Assembly: GCA_020636745.1 (NCBI GenBank)
Contig: JACJXH010000001.1
Location: 372,001-436,000 of the forward strand
From: Lentimicrobiaceae bacterium
GTDB lineage: Bacteria > Bacteroidota > Bacteroidia > Bacteroidales > Lentimicrobiaceae
Length of the DNA: 64,000 nucleotides
Direction of reading: 5' to 3'
In this document: one piece after another, positions 51,150-60,632 of the stretch
Layout: each line of letters starts with the position of its first letter
How positions within the stretch are numbered: the first letter of the stretch is position 1
Notes under the pieces: generated by a model
The model's database searches: none
Told to the model about the DNA's origin: nothing
Seen by the model: only the letters and a program-made list of their open reading frames with translations
Translations under genes and position numbers: made by a program

Positions 51150-51989
51150 TCAAATTAATCTTATATTGTCAATCAGCCTTATTTCGCCGGCAAATACAGC
51201 AATAAACCCGTAGCTTTCCGGCTTTATTTCTCCTTTGATGGCTTGCAGATTTTGTGCATGGTTAATGGAGAAATATTCAAGTTTTAACAAGGGATGGTCT
51301 TCAAATTTTTTGTTGACAAAGCCGATAATTTGCTCGGCAGTATGAGCAGTTGCCAGATTTTTAGCTTCTTTCAGCACCATATAAATATAAGGAGCTGCTT
51401 TGCGCATCTGGGGTGTTAGGCGTTCATTGCGTGAGCTGCGGGCAAGCCCGTCATCTTCTCGACTGATAGGGCAGGGGACTATCTCTACATCAAGATGCTC
51501 ATTTTTTACCAGAGCCTTAATGATTTGAAGCTGCTGAAAGTCTTTTTCGCCAAAATAAGAACGGGTGGGCATTGTAATGTCGAACAACCGGTGTACTACT
51601 ACAGCTACTCCATTAAAATGGCCCGGCCGGAATGCGCCTTCCATAACGGTGGCTAATTCTCCAAATTCATATTGTTTCTCCACTTTTTCAGGATACATTT
51701 CATCCACCGAAGGAGCAAATACAACATCGCAACCTGCTGATGAAAGTAATTCCACATCACGTTCAAGTGTTCTTGGGTATTTTTCCAGATCTTCGGGGTT
51801 GTTAAACTGAATGGGATTTACAAAGATGCTGGCCACAACCCTGTCGTTGTTAGCTCGTGCTTGTCTGATTAAAGAAAGATGTCCTTCGTGTAATGCTCCC
51901 ATCGTTGGCACAAAACCGATACTGTGACCCGATTGCCTCATAGATGAAGCCCAGGCTTGCATTTCTTTAATCGTCTTGTAAATTATCAT
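51150..51989 (-). CDS. panC: Pantothenate synthetase
   Basis: Joins pantoate and beta-alanine with ATP, 279 residues. Visible signs: GFVPTMGALHEGHLSLI (HIGH-like), VVASIFVNPIQFNNPEDL, RPGHFNGVAVVV, YFGEKDFQQL, and the KMSKS-like region with DGLARSSRN. Start ATG 51989. It is followed by panD, the flippase-like gene, rfaE2 and radA on the same strand with short gaps or overlaps, so a housekeeping operon is likely. A thioredoxin-like gene lies 24 bp upstream. Confidence 0.96.
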   Translation of the reverse strand: MIIYKTIKEMQAWASSMRQSGHSIGFVPTMGALHEGHLSLIRQARANNDRVVASIFVNPIQFNNPEDLEKYPRTLERDVELLSSAGCDVVFAPSVDEMYPEKVEKQYEFGELATVMEGAFRPGHFNGVAVVVHRLFDITMPTRSYFGEKDFQQLQIIKALVKNEHLDVEIVPCPISREDDGLARSSRNERLTPQMRKAAPYIYMVLKEAKNLATAHTAEQIIGFVNKKFEDHPLLKLEYFSINHAQNLQAIKGEIKPESYGFIAVFAGEIRLIDNIRLI

Positions 51990-52013
51990 GCTGAATAGAT
52001 TGAGTGTGGCTGT

Positions 52014-52544
52014 TTAGTTTCCTTCCGGGGCTGATATTCTTCCGTTAAGAATGTCAAGAAAATCCTTTTCAATATTTTGAACGGGAGTTTCAATAATTCG
52101 CCCCATTTCATCTCCATCTTTGGTTATAATAAAGGTTGGAACCAGTTTGATGTTATAGTCTCCAACACAAAAGTTGCCCGCTTTTTTGTCGCGGTCAACA
52201 GCTACCAAAAATATTTGCTCTTTAGGGTATTGCAATGCATCCATCACTTTAAAGAAATGTGGAACCTGTTCGCGGCTGTCGCCACACCAGGTGCCTAAAA
52301 CAATGAATACCCACGGGTAATTTGAGCTGTGTGATTTAATGAGTTCAACGGTGGTTGAATCAGGTGTGTAAGTGTCATATGACTGTTGAAACCAATCGCC
52401 CATTGACATTAATCCTTCACGGGTAACGGTTCCGATAAGGATTTCTTGGCCTGTTTTAGCATCTGTAGTCCGCTTATTGTCATCCTGGGCTTTCGCCTGG
52501 AAAGCAAAGAAAACAGCTATTATAATCAATATAATTTTCTGCAT
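52014..52544 (-). CDS. Exported thioredoxin-like protein with single-Cys site
   Basis: Exported protein of 176 residues with signal peptide MQKIILIIIAVFFAFQAKA. The thioredoxin fold is seen in PWVFIVLGTWCGDSREQVPHF, then IFLVAVDRDK and the cis-Pro segment LVPTFIITKDGDE. The active site reads WCGDS instead of WCxxC: the second Cys is missing, so it cannot act as a normal dithiol oxidoreductase. A second Cys lies further on (GNFCVGD). Family members of this type are common in Bacteroidota with unknown targets. It precedes panC by 24 bp. (First motif quoted within 21-residue region; key residues W-C-G-D-S.). Confidence 0.85.
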   Translation of the reverse strand: MQKIILIIIAVFFAFQAKAQDDNKRTTDAKTGQEILIGTVTREGLMSMGDWFQQSYDTYTPDSTTVELIKSHSSNYPWVFIVLGTWCGDSREQVPHFFKVMDALQYPKEQIFLVAVDRDKKAGNFCVGDYNIKLVPTFIITKDGDEMGRIIETPVQNIEKDFLDILNGRISAPEGN

Positions 52545-52618
52545 AGGTGATGAATTTTAAAACAGGTTAAACACGATCCGGGCAAATAAGTTTACGTGTG
52601 ATTCAGGGGTGCAAAAAT

Positions 52619-52652
52619 AGCAAAGGTTTTGATGTCTGTCAAAACCTTTGCT
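52619..52652 (-). terminator. Terminator after amtB
   Basis: Perfect 14-bp stem AGCAAAGGTTTTGA / TCAAAACCTTTGCT around six bases, followed on the minus strand by ATTTTTG. It separates amtB from the thioredoxin-like gene. Confidence 0.88.
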
Positions 52653-52680
52653 ATCAAACAGTTTATTTATTTGAAATTGA

Positions 52681-53928
52681 TTACATTGAACCGGAGTCGT
52701 AAGCCTGTTCACCATGTATAACATTATCAAGGCCTAACATTTCATCGCTTTCGCTAACCCTTACTGGTGTTATTTTGTTGATTAATGCAAGCATCACATA
52801 GGTGAAAATAAAGGCATAGGCTGATGCACCTGCAACTGCAACCAGTTGTTTAAAGAAGAAAGACCATTCTCCATAAATGACTCCTTGTGTGGTAATCATA
52901 GGGTTAATGGCACTGGAAGCAAAAACGCCCAGCAGGATAGTTCCTAAAACACCGCCAACACCATGCACACCCCATACATCGAGTGCATCATCCCAGCCAA
53001 GCTTGTTTTTAAGCGATACGGCATAATAACAAACAAGTCCGGCCATAATGCCCATCAGTGCAGCTGCCCATAAAGGAACAAATCCGGCAGCAGGAGTAAT
53101 AGTGGCCAAACCTGCAACAGCACCGGTTAATAAGCCGATAAATTTAGGTTTCCGGGCTCTGATCCATTCAATAATGAGCCACGTAACAGTAGCAAATGAA
53201 GCAGCAACATCGGTATTGGCAAAAGCCTGTACAGTAATATTATCTACTGAAAGTTCGCTGCCGGCATTAAATCCATACCATCCAAACCAAAGTAGTCCTG
53301 TTCCGATAGCAACCAGGGGAATGCTGTTGGGGGTAGAGTCTTTATCGGATCTGGCTCCTACATAAAATACAGAGGCCAGTGCTGCAAAACCGGCAGTTGC
53401 ATGTACAACTATTCCACCGGCAAAGTCAAGTACACCCCATTGAGCAAGCAGTCCGCCACCCCATACCATATGTACAAACGGATAGTAAACCAGCACCTGC
53501 CAAACAACAAGGAAGAACAAATAGCTTTTAAAAGTAACGCGGCCAACAAATGCACCCGTAATAAGCGCTGGCGTAATAATAGCAAACATCATCTGGTAAA
53601 GGAAGAATACCAGTTCAGGAATTTTACCATTTCCGGCATACACACTGTTCAGGTCAACTCCGTTGAGGAACAATTTGTCAAGGTTTCCTATAATAGCGCC
53701 ATCACCGCTAAAGCAGAGTGAATAGCCAAAAATAAACCAGAGTACAGTTGTTACACCCAATGAAACAAAGCTTTGGATCATAATTCCAAGGATGTTTCTT
53801 TTTGTTGCCAAACCTCCATAAAAAAAAGCAAGGCCAGGTGTCATTAGCATTACAAGGCTGGTCGCCAGCAACATAAATCCGGTATTTCCGGTTTTGGCTG
53901 CTTCATTTAAAATCATTTCAGGTTCCAT
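52681..53928 (-). CDS. amtB: Ammonium transporter
   Basis: Eleven-helix channel for ammonia/ammonium, 415 residues. Visible signs: an N-terminal lead without signal (MEPEMILNEAAKTGNTGFM), FFYGGLATKRN, FAGGIVVHATAGFAAL with the first pore His, and WGVHGVGGVLGTILLG with the second. Start ATG 53928. No glnK (PII) gene follows, which is unlike most amtB loci; a terminator comes directly after. A TorF-like porin gene lies 33 bp upstream on the same strand, so the two may form one uptake unit. Confidence 0.96.
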   Translation of the reverse strand: MEPEMILNEAAKTGNTGFMLLATSLVMLMTPGLAFFYGGLATKRNILGIMIQSFVSLGVTTVLWFIFGYSLCFSGDGAIIGNLDKLFLNGVDLNSVYAGNGKIPELVFFLYQMMFAIITPALITGAFVGRVTFKSYLFFLVVWQVLVYYPFVHMVWGGGLLAQWGVLDFAGGIVVHATAGFAALASVFYVGARSDKDSTPNSIPLVAIGTGLLWFGWYGFNAGSELSVDNITVQAFANTDVAASFATVTWLIIEWIRARKPKFIGLLTGAVAGLATITPAAGFVPLWAAALMGIMAGLVCYYAVSLKNKLGWDDALDVWGVHGVGGVLGTILLGVFASSAINPMITTQGVIYGEWSFFFKQLVAVAGASAYAFIFTYVMLALINKITPVRVSESDEMLGLDNVIHGEQAYDSGSM

Positions 53929-53961
53929 TTTTTGCGGTATTTATTTGTTCAACATTTTGTT

Positions 53962-54717
53962 TCAGAGGGAAATTCCAAACACGAGAAATACATTTTCAGC
54001 TTGTGGGTTAACGATAAAAGAGGTTGAAACGGGCAGGCTGAAATGATCCGTAATCTTAATCTCTTTTGAAGCTGTAATTCCTATATTTATGACTCCGGCT
54101 TCTGGTCCGTAATAACCGGTTTCTTCTTTTTCCTTGTCAGGATTGGTAGGAGTAAGCCCCATAAAAATGTTATAATCCACATCCTTGCAGCTTCCGTTGA
54201 AACCGAGCTCCAGATAAGTTGAGTATTGCTTTTTTCCATCAGCTTTGCGGGCATCAGCTCCCCAAAAGTTGACTGCAGCTAAAAAGGTAAAAGGAATTTT
54301 TTCTGTGCCGTTGAATGATGCTGAAGCCTCAAAGAGGTGGCCGGTTTCATCTTCGGTAAAATCGAAATACTTGTTGTTTTCAAGTGTTTCGTCCGGAAGA
54401 AAATAATCGGTTACAGTCAGGCTAAACATATCTTTAATGTTATAAGAAAGATATAAGTCGGTTTCCTGAATACTTAACCCATCACTCATTGAAAAAGCAC
54501 CCCATGTGCCTATTGTAAAGTTGCCCACTGTATATTCAAGTGTTGGCTGAATGCTGGGGGATGAACCTCCAAGGTTCATGCCGCGCCATACATACCTGCT
54601 CATAAGGTCAACTCCGGCGTTGAGTGAAGTTTCTGTCTGAGCTGTTAACCAGCCCGGAATGGCCAGCATGATGGCCAGCACAAAGCCCGTAAGCAGTTTA
54701 GTTGATTTTTTTTTCAT
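53962..54717 (-). CDS. TorF-family putative porin
   Basis: Outer-membrane barrel of 251 residues from ATG 54717 (the frame runs 24 codons further, without a signal). Signal MKKKSTKLLTGFVLAIMLAI with cut near LTA-QT. The mature start SLNAGVDLMSRYVWRGMNLG with SRYVWRG is the hallmark of the TorF/TIGR02001 group, often found with nitrogen genes. Strands repeat to the end (FLVFGISL). Placed 33 bp before amtB, so it may let ammonium or a related compound through the outer membrane; this is inference. Confidence 0.83.
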   Translation of the reverse strand: MKKKSTKLLTGFVLAIMLAIPGWLTAQTETSLNAGVDLMSRYVWRGMNLGGSSPSIQPTLEYTVGNFTIGTWGAFSMSDGLSIQETDLYLSYNIKDMFSLTVTDYFLPDETLENNKYFDFTEDETGHLFEASASFNGTEKIPFTFLAAVNFWGADARKADGKKQYSTYLELGFNGSCKDVDYNIFMGLTPTNPDKEKEETGYYGPEAGVINIGITASKEIKITDHFSLPVSTSFIVNPQAENVFLVFGISL

Positions 54718-54898
54718 CTTTGGTTGGTTTTGATTGGTTTGACGGATTTCCCACTCCGCAAAAATTGGAACTATAATAGTGTTGAACAATGCAGCATTAA
54801 CTGATTTTATGTAAGATAATCACTTATTTTGAAATAAGTGATTCACCTAACTGCAGGAAAGAAAAGCTTTTTACTAAAAAAAAGGGAGGGCGCCAGCT

Positions 54899-55552
54899 TC
54901 AGAGCTCAATAATCTGATGCTTGATTGCAAATTTTACCAGGTCTACCGTTGATTTGAGGCTCAACTTTTGCATGATGTGGTTTTTATGAGACTCAACCGT
55001 GCGTGTACTAATAAATAGTTTTTCAGCTATTTGCGGATTGGAATGGCCTTCTGCAAAGAGTTTAAGAATCTCAAGTTCGCGTTTTGAAAGGCTGTTTTCC
55101 GGGTTCAGGTTTTCGTCTTCCTTGTCCTTAGCCTTTTTTATGTAACTTTTTAAAATGATGTTTGATATGGATTCGCTGAAATATTCATGGCCATGGCTTA
55201 CAGTGCGAATGGCCTCTAATAGTTCAGATTGCGATATGTTTTTGGTGAGATATCCCTGAGCGCCTGCCTTGATGGCGTTAAAAATATATTCTTCACTGTT
55301 AAACATGGAAAGGAACAAAATGTGTATTCCGGGATATTCCCGTCTTATGATTTCGCACAATTCAATTCCCGAATGGTCGGGCAGTGAGATGTCGAGCAAA
55401 ATTACATCAGGTTTCGCAGATTTGAGCAGGCTCAGCAAGTCGCGCCCATTACAGGCTTCTCCAAGTATAAAAATATCATCCTGACCTGATAACAAGGCTT
55501 TTATTCCATCACGAACAATGGTGTGATCGTCAACAAGGAATACGTTTATCAT
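54899..55552 (-). CDS. NarL/LuxR-family response regulator
   Basis: Two-component regulator of 217 residues. Receiver domain with VFLVDDHTIVRDGIKALL, phospho-Asp in VILLDISLPDHSG and Lys in GYLTKNIS; C-terminal LuxR HTH with LSKRELEILKLFAEGHSNPQIAEKL (given in part) and STRTVESHKNHIMQKL. The start overlaps the histidine kinase stop by 4 bp, so both are translated together. It lies upstream of the porin-amtB pair on the same strand, with 181 bp between. Confidence 0.93.
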   Translation of the reverse strand: MINVFLVDDHTIVRDGIKALLSGQDDIFILGEACNGRDLLSLLKSAKPDVILLDISLPDHSGIELCEIIRREYPGIHILFLSMFNSEEYIFNAIKAGAQGYLTKNISQSELLEAIRTVSHGHEYFSESISNIILKSYIKKAKDKEDENLNPENSLSKRELEILKLFAEGHSNPQIAEKLFISTRTVESHKNHIMQKLSLKSTVDLVKFAIKHQIIEL

Positions 55553-57330
55553 AAAATGCTTTTGTTTAATGGAATTTCAATTCTGATTAATGTACCTGAA
55601 CCCGGGCTGGATTGAATGGTTGCCTGGCCTTTTAACAGATTGGCTCTTTCGACCATATTTCCAAGGCCATGTCCGCCAGAGGCGCAAGGCGATTCTACGT
55701 TAAACCCTTTGCCATTATCGGTAATGGTAATGATGAAAATGTGGGCATCAGTTTTAGTTTCAATTTTCAGATGGGTTGCTTCGGAATGTTTGGCAACATT
55801 GTTGAACGTTTCCTGAAAAATCCGAAAAATATAAAGTCTTGCTTTTCTGCCTAGTTTTTGTCCGGGGATTTCACCTGTGAATTCGGTGGTGATGCCTGTT
55901 GTTTCTGTCAGGTTACTGCATAAATTGCGTATGGCAGTAGTAAGTCCAAACTCCGCCAGTGCGGGTGGCATAAGGGCATTTGAAATGGCTCTTACTTCAT
56001 CAATTAAACTGTCGGTGAGGGTTATCACTGACTGAATTTTTTGGTTGAGCTTGTCAGGTATATCATTTTCAAGTGCCCCAAGTCTCAGCCTGATGGCAAT
56101 CAGATTTTGTCCGATTCCATCGTGCAGCTCTCTTGAAAGCCGCTGTCTTTCCATGTCCTGTCCGTCAATAGCTGATTTTAGCCGGTTAATTCTTTCAGCT
56201 TTCAGCGCTTCGTCTTTTTCGCGAAGACTTACAGCCATAGAATTAAATGCCTCAGTAAGTTCACCTATTTCATCATTGGATTCAATACCCACAAGAGTAT
56301 CAAGCCTTCCTTCACCAAGTTCAATGGCTGCATCTTTGAGCCGGATAAGAGGTTTTGTAATTTTCCGGCTAATTGCATAGGTTAAAATAAAAAATGCAAT
56401 GCCGGTAAAAACTGTCAGAAGCATAATGTTGTTTCTGATTCCATAAATTGAGGCTGTTGCTTCTTCGTAATCAATTTCAGCCAAAATTACCCAATTTAAT
56501 CCGGCTGTTTTCACAAGGCCATATGAACTTAATACTTTCAGTCCACGGTAATCTGTTACCTGTGCAGTACCTGCGCGGTTATTCAAAGCTTCGGTAACAG
56601 GGCGTGTTTTTACATAGGTTTTCATGATTGATTTCTCAATAAACCTCGATTGGCTTCGCATCAGGAAATCGGGGCCAACAAGATAGGTTTCGCCGGTATT
56701 ACCAAGCCCGTTTGCCGGATTTACCTCAAGCATAAAGTCATTGATTTTGCCAGGCTTAAGAATAAGTACAAGATACCCGGCAATTCTATTGTCGTTGTAT
56801 ATGGGTGCTGCCGAAAGTAACTGTTTTTCATTTTCGGTTTCTTCCTGAGTGTAATCAACAATAAATGCTTGTGGCTGAATATCATGAAACGAATGTCTGA
56901 TTGGTATTTGGTCAGTTATGTTTGACTGATTGGTAATTTGCTGATAAAGATTCCGACCTTCTTTGTCAAGAAGCATGAAGCCTGAATAATAGGCTGAACT
57001 TAAGAATGAAACCCTGTAAATGCTTTGGGTTTTTGTTTTCTGATGATTTGCGGCCAATTTTACTTTACCCAACAATTGCTTGGTTTCTTCAGTTGAAGCA
57101 TAGTAGGCTGTTTCACTTAGTCTGTCTGCAAAAAACCGCTCAATTTGGGCTTGCCGCGTTAATCGTATGGAAGTGAGCTGATCGTATGTGCGATCAAGGA
57201 TTGCATTGCGGGCTGTAAAAAATGAAAAAATACCGGTCAGTACAATGGAGCCAATGCCCAAAGTGAGAAAATATAAAATCATTTTTTCGGCCAGTAGTGT
57301 TCTTTTCACAAGCAATCTTTTATTTTTCAA
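55549..57330 (-). CDS. NarX-type sensor histidine kinase with Cache and HAMP domains
   Basis: Membrane kinase of 593 residues. Order: membrane helix (about 17-38), large periplasmic Cache-like domain (about 40-290, with GNTGETYLVGPDFLMRSQSR and ILAEIDYEEA), second helix (about 297-318), HAMP (ITKPLIRLKDAAIELGEGRL), HisKA_3 with RQRLSRELHDGIGQNLIAI (phospho-His), and HATPase with AKHSEATHL, DNGKGF and GGHGLGNM. The start is uncertain: TTG 57330 gives the full frame, ATG 57282 would begin directly before the first helix. Small organic molecules are usual ligands of such Cache domains, but the ligand is unknown. Confidence 0.9.
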   Translation of the reverse strand: MKNKRLLVKRTLLAEKMILYFLTLGIGSIVLTGIFSFFTARNAILDRTYDQLTSIRLTRQAQIERFFADRLSETAYYASTEETKQLLGKVKLAANHQKTKTQSIYRVSFLSSAYYSGFMLLDKEGRNLYQQITNQSNITDQIPIRHSFHDIQPQAFIVDYTQEETENEKQLLSAAPIYNDNRIAGYLVLILKPGKINDFMLEVNPANGLGNTGETYLVGPDFLMRSQSRFIEKSIMKTYVKTRPVTEALNNRAGTAQVTDYRGLKVLSSYGLVKTAGLNWVILAEIDYEEATASIYGIRNNIMLLTVFTGIAFFILTYAISRKITKPLIRLKDAAIELGEGRLDTLVGIESNDEIGELTEAFNSMAVSLREKDEALKAERINRLKSAIDGQDMERQRLSRELHDGIGQNLIAIRLRLGALENDIPDKLNQKIQSVITLTDSLIDEVRAISNALMPPALAEFGLTTAIRNLCSNLTETTGITTEFTGEIPGQKLGRKARLYIFRIFQETFNNVAKHSEATHLKIETKTDAHIFIITITDNGKGFNVESPCASGGHGLGNMVERANLLKGQATIQSSPGSGTLIRIEIPLNKSIL

Positions 57331-57653
57331 ACCTACATGTTTTTTTCAAACTGAGAATATTTTTTTTGTCAGAAATGTATTTTCAAGATGCTTGTTTTAA
57401 GCCCTCTACCCGCAACTTCTTCGCTCGTATCCGAAGTTTATAAATATTGTTGAACATTTTTTCTTTTTATAGGTTTTCATATGGCTAACTCATTGGAAAT
57501 ATGGTTAGATAAATAGTTTAATTATTAAAAATGCTTGTTTATCAGTTGAATATCAATGGCTGTAAACTTGTTAACAGGGCTTGCAATCCTGCTTGTTCAG
57601 GTTTATATTTGCCATCTTTTTAAAATTTTTCTGATAAGAGCGAGGAGATAAAA
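57331..57653. other. Divergent intergenic region before flavodoxin
   Basis: 323 bp, AT-rich, with the flavodoxin promoter (57580-57611). No open frame, tRNA or repeat was recognised. Confidence 0.5.
57580..57611 (+). promoter_or_regulatory. Bacteroidota-type promoter of the flavodoxin gene
   Basis: CTTG (57580-57583), 20-bp spacer and TATATTTG (57604-57611), with the start codon 42 bp downstream. Confidence 0.62.
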
Positions 57654-58160
57654 ATGACAAAAATTGGAATTTTTTACGGGGGGAGCCCCAAAGGGAGTAC
57701 GTTTCAGGCTGCACAGGATATTGTGAGGCATTTTGGTGAAGATGTAGCAGCCATGCACAATGTAAGCAATGCTACCCGCGAAGACCTTGAGAAGTGCGAT
57801 TATCTGATTCTTGGTACATCGGCATGGGGTATTGGTGAAATGCATCAGGATTGGGAACGTTTTATTGATGTTTTGGTTGATGCTGAAATCAAGGATAAAA
57901 AAATAGCTTTGTTCGGGCTTGGCGATCAGCATGAGTATCCTGAGAGTTTTGTTGATGGCATGGGAACAGTTTACTGCAGGTTGCCTTACAAGGAGAATGT
58001 TGTGGGATTCTGGCCTACAAAAGGCTATTCTTATTATTTTTCAACAGCTGAAAGAGATGGTAAATTTGTTGGCCTGGCAATTGATGAAGACAGCCAGCCT
58101 GAACTTACCAGTGAGCGCATCAGTAAATGGGTTGAACAGTTAAAAACTGAGCTGCTTTAG
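57654..58160 (+). CDS. fld: Flavodoxin
   Basis: Small FMN electron carrier of 168 residues, which can replace ferredoxin when iron is short. The phosphate loop reads YGGSPKGST (about 8-16), with Ser/Lys in place of the more usual Thr-Gly; the isoalloxazine loops are LILGTSAWGIGEMHQDWERF (about 52-71) and LFGLGDQHEYPESFVDG. This is the long-chain type found in nifF/isiB-like proteins. Start ATG 57654. It stands alone with its own promoter. It could pass low-potential electrons from AOR, but no link is shown. Confidence 0.93.
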   Translation: MTKIGIFYGGSPKGSTFQAAQDIVRHFGEDVAAMHNVSNATREDLEKCDYLILGTSAWGIGEMHQDWERFIDVLVDAEIKDKKIALFGLGDQHEYPESFVDGMGTVYCRLPYKENVVGFWPTKGYSYYFSTAERDGKFVGLAIDEDSQPELTSERISKWVEQLKTELL

Positions 58161-58406
58161 GGTGGATAAACCTGTGAAATATGTTAATTGTATTTAATTT
58201 AGCTGTTCGGGAGGCTGAATTAGATATAATAAAAGGCTTTAATGATCATGCCGGATTCTGCAACCGCTATTTTTAATACTTTTGCAGCTATCCGGTTTTT
58301 TGTCTTGTATGGTTTGTGATTTGAGTTTCAAATAACAACATAAACACATGGCTTAAATTGTTTTACCGGCAACTAAAGATGAATTTTAACAGATAAACTG
58401 CTGCAA

Positions 58407-60194
58407 ATGAAAAAAATATTCTTCCTGCTTGTTTTGTTATTCCCCATTTCCTTAACAACTGCATTCGGCCAATCAGCACTGCCGTTAGTCGAGAAATTAA
58501 AGGCTGGTATTACTTATCTGGCTTCGGATGAGCTGGAAGGCAGAAAATCAGGAACAGTAGGCGATTCATTGGCGGCCATTTTTATCAGAGAACGCTTTGC
58601 TGAAAATGGTGCAACCCTCATGGGCTACAATGGCTTTCAGTATTTCGGAGTTATTTCTGATGTGGTTGCCGGAAGCAAAAACAGCTTAACTGTGGTAAAT
58701 CATGATTTTGTTGCAGGTAAAGATTTCATGCCATTTTCCTTTTCTTCCTCAGAAACAGTTGATGCAGAGGTTGTTTTTGCTGGTTTTGGAATTTCTGGTG
58801 TCAGTGGCGATTTAGCCTGGGATGACTTTGCTGGAAAAGATGTAAAAAATAAGTTGGTTCTTGTGCTGCGCGGTGATCCGGAGCCTGATAATCAGAATAG
58901 TGCATTTATTCCGATGGCTACCGACAGGGCTAAAGCTTTGGCTGCTCATGACAGGGGGGCGGCTGGTATTTTGCTGGTTTCTCCTTCTTCTTTTGATAAA
59001 AAAGACCAACCTGTTGATATAACTTTTGATAAAACAGTTTCAGATGCCGGTTTGCCCGTTATAAGTATTACAAGAAATCTGGCAGGCGCCATACTCGGTT
59101 TGCCTGCTACTGCTGTTGATTCACTTGAAAAAGTGATGATTTCAGCCCGGTCTACAGCCAATGTAAATGGATTGAACAGGGTTAAACTAACCGCTGACGT
59201 AATTCGTAATAAAGTAACCACGCGCAATATTATAGCTATGATTCCGGGTAATGACCCGGTGTTAAAAGATGAATTTGTTGTAGTCGGGGCTCATTATGAT
59301 CATTTGGGAATGGGTGGCACAGGCTCAGGTTCACGTGTGCCTGATGTGCATGCTGTTCACGGCGGAGCAGATGATAATGCTTCCGGAGTAGCTGCTATTA
59401 TAGCCCTTTCTGAGTATTTTGCCAAAGAGGCAAATCGCCCTTCAAGAAGTTTGCTGTTTGTGTCGTTTGGTGCTGAAGAAATGGGAATTTTAGGCTCCAG
59501 GTACTTTGTTGCTAATTGTCCGGTTGCAATCAAGTCGGTAAAAGCCATGGTAAATCTTGATATGGTCGGCCGTTTGAAATCACAGGATCCTGCATTAACT
59601 ATCTCAGGAACAGGAACATTCACAGTGGCCGATTCTCTGATCGATTTGTTGGGAAAAAATCGTTCTTTTGTTATCAAAAAATCGCCCGATGGATATGGCC
59701 CTTCTGACCATGCAGCTTTTTATGGGAAGGACATTCCGGTGCTGTTTATAACAACCGGTGCTCACGAAGATTATCACACACCTGATGATATGGCCTCTCG
59801 TATTAATTATAACGGGGTTGAACAGGTAATTGACTTCACCGCTGACCTGGTCGCAGTTTTGTCTGATATGCCGGTTGCCCCTGTCTTTCGTGAAGCCGGA
59901 AGTCGCAAAGAGTCGGGCAACTATGGCCGGAATTTAAAAGTGACACTCGGAATTATGCCTGATGTTTCCGGTGCTGAAACTTCAGGAGGAATGAAGGTTG
60001 AGGGCACCCGTAAAGATGGACCCGCTGCCTCTGCCGGTATGCTTAAAGGTGATATTATTACGGCCATTAACGGAATGCCGGTTACGAATATTTACGACTA
60101 TATGAGCCGCTTAGGTAAACTCAAACCAGGTGAGGTGGTAAATGTGGAAGTTATCCGTGAAGGGAAAAAAGAAGTTTTAATTATTCAGTTATAA
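58407..60194 (+). CDS. M28-family aminopeptidase with PA and PDZ domains
   Basis: Exported di-zinc peptidase of 595 residues. Signal peptide MKKIFFLLVLLFPISLTTAFG. Domain order: N-terminal peptidase part, inserted PA domain (about 95-250), catalytic part with the metal ligands in GAHYDHLGMGG, GADDNASGVAA, SFGAEEMGILGS, NLDMVGR and HEDYHTPDD, and a C-terminal PDZ domain (about 510-595, DGPAASAGMLKGDIITAING). The layout fits bacterial M28 leucyl or Xaa aminopeptidases that work in the periplasm or outside. Start ATG 58407; GtrA gene follows by 31 bp. Confidence 0.93.
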   Translation: MKKIFFLLVLLFPISLTTAFGQSALPLVEKLKAGITYLASDELEGRKSGTVGDSLAAIFIRERFAENGATLMGYNGFQYFGVISDVVAGSKNSLTVVNHDFVAGKDFMPFSFSSSETVDAEVVFAGFGISGVSGDLAWDDFAGKDVKNKLVLVLRGDPEPDNQNSAFIPMATDRAKALAAHDRGAAGILLVSPSSFDKKDQPVDITFDKTVSDAGLPVISITRNLAGAILGLPATAVDSLEKVMISARSTANVNGLNRVKLTADVIRNKVTTRNIIAMIPGNDPVLKDEFVVVGAHYDHLGMGGTGSGSRVPDVHAVHGGADDNASGVAAIIALSEYFAKEANRPSRSLLFVSFGAEEMGILGSRYFVANCPVAIKSVKAMVNLDMVGRLKSQDPALTISGTGTFTVADSLIDLLGKNRSFVIKKSPDGYGPSDHAAFYGKDIPVLFITTGAHEDYHTPDDMASRINYNGVEQVIDFTADLVAVLSDMPVAPVFREAGSRKESGNYGRNLKVTLGIMPDVSGAETSGGMKVEGTRKDGPAASAGMLKGDIITAINGMPVTNIYDYMSRLGKLKPGEVVNVEVIREGKKEVLIIQL

Positions 60195-60225
60195 ACGCAA
60201 CAGGAGCGTATCTGCTGTCAGTCAA

Positions 60226-60624
60226 ATGGTTGATATTATTACCCGTGACGTTGCCTACAAATTTGTTAAGTTTGGAATTGTAGGCTTTACCGGTGTCTTT
60301 ATTGATTTTGGTTTTACTTATATCTGTAAAGAGTGGTTTAAAATTCAAAAGTATGTGGCCAATGCAATTGGTTTTACCATTGCAGCAAGCAGCAATTATT
60401 ATTTAAACCGAATCTGGACTTTCAATAGTCACAACCCGGAAATTGCCGTAGAATTTGGACGGTTTTTCTTTATTTCTCTTATTGGGTTGCTTTTGAGCAC
60501 GCTGGTTATCTATCTGCTGGTGTCAAAAGTGAAGATTAACTTTTACTTTAGCAAGTTGTTTGCCATTGGCGTTGTAACTATCTGGAATTTTGTAATTAAC
60601 CTGAACTATACTTTTCTGGCCTGA
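60226..60624 (+). CDS. GtrA-family membrane protein
   Basis: Four-helix inner-membrane protein of 132 residues, the normal size. The family pattern is seen in FVKFGIVGFTGVFIDFGFTY, NAIGFTIAASSNYYLNRIWTF and the final IWNFVINLNYTFL. GtrA proteins are thought to help move lipid-linked glucose or other sugars across the membrane. No GtrB-type glycosyltransferase gene is adjacent. It follows the M28 gene by 31 bp and converges with the ChaN-like gene (8 bp apart). Confidence 0.9.
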   Translation: MVDIITRDVAYKFVKFGIVGFTGVFIDFGFTYICKEWFKIQKYVANAIGFTIAASSNYYLNRIWTFNSHNPEIAVEFGRFFFISLIGLLLSTLVIYLLVSKVKINFYFSKLFAIGVVTIWNFVINLNYTFLA

Positions 60625-60632
60625 CGCTGCTT

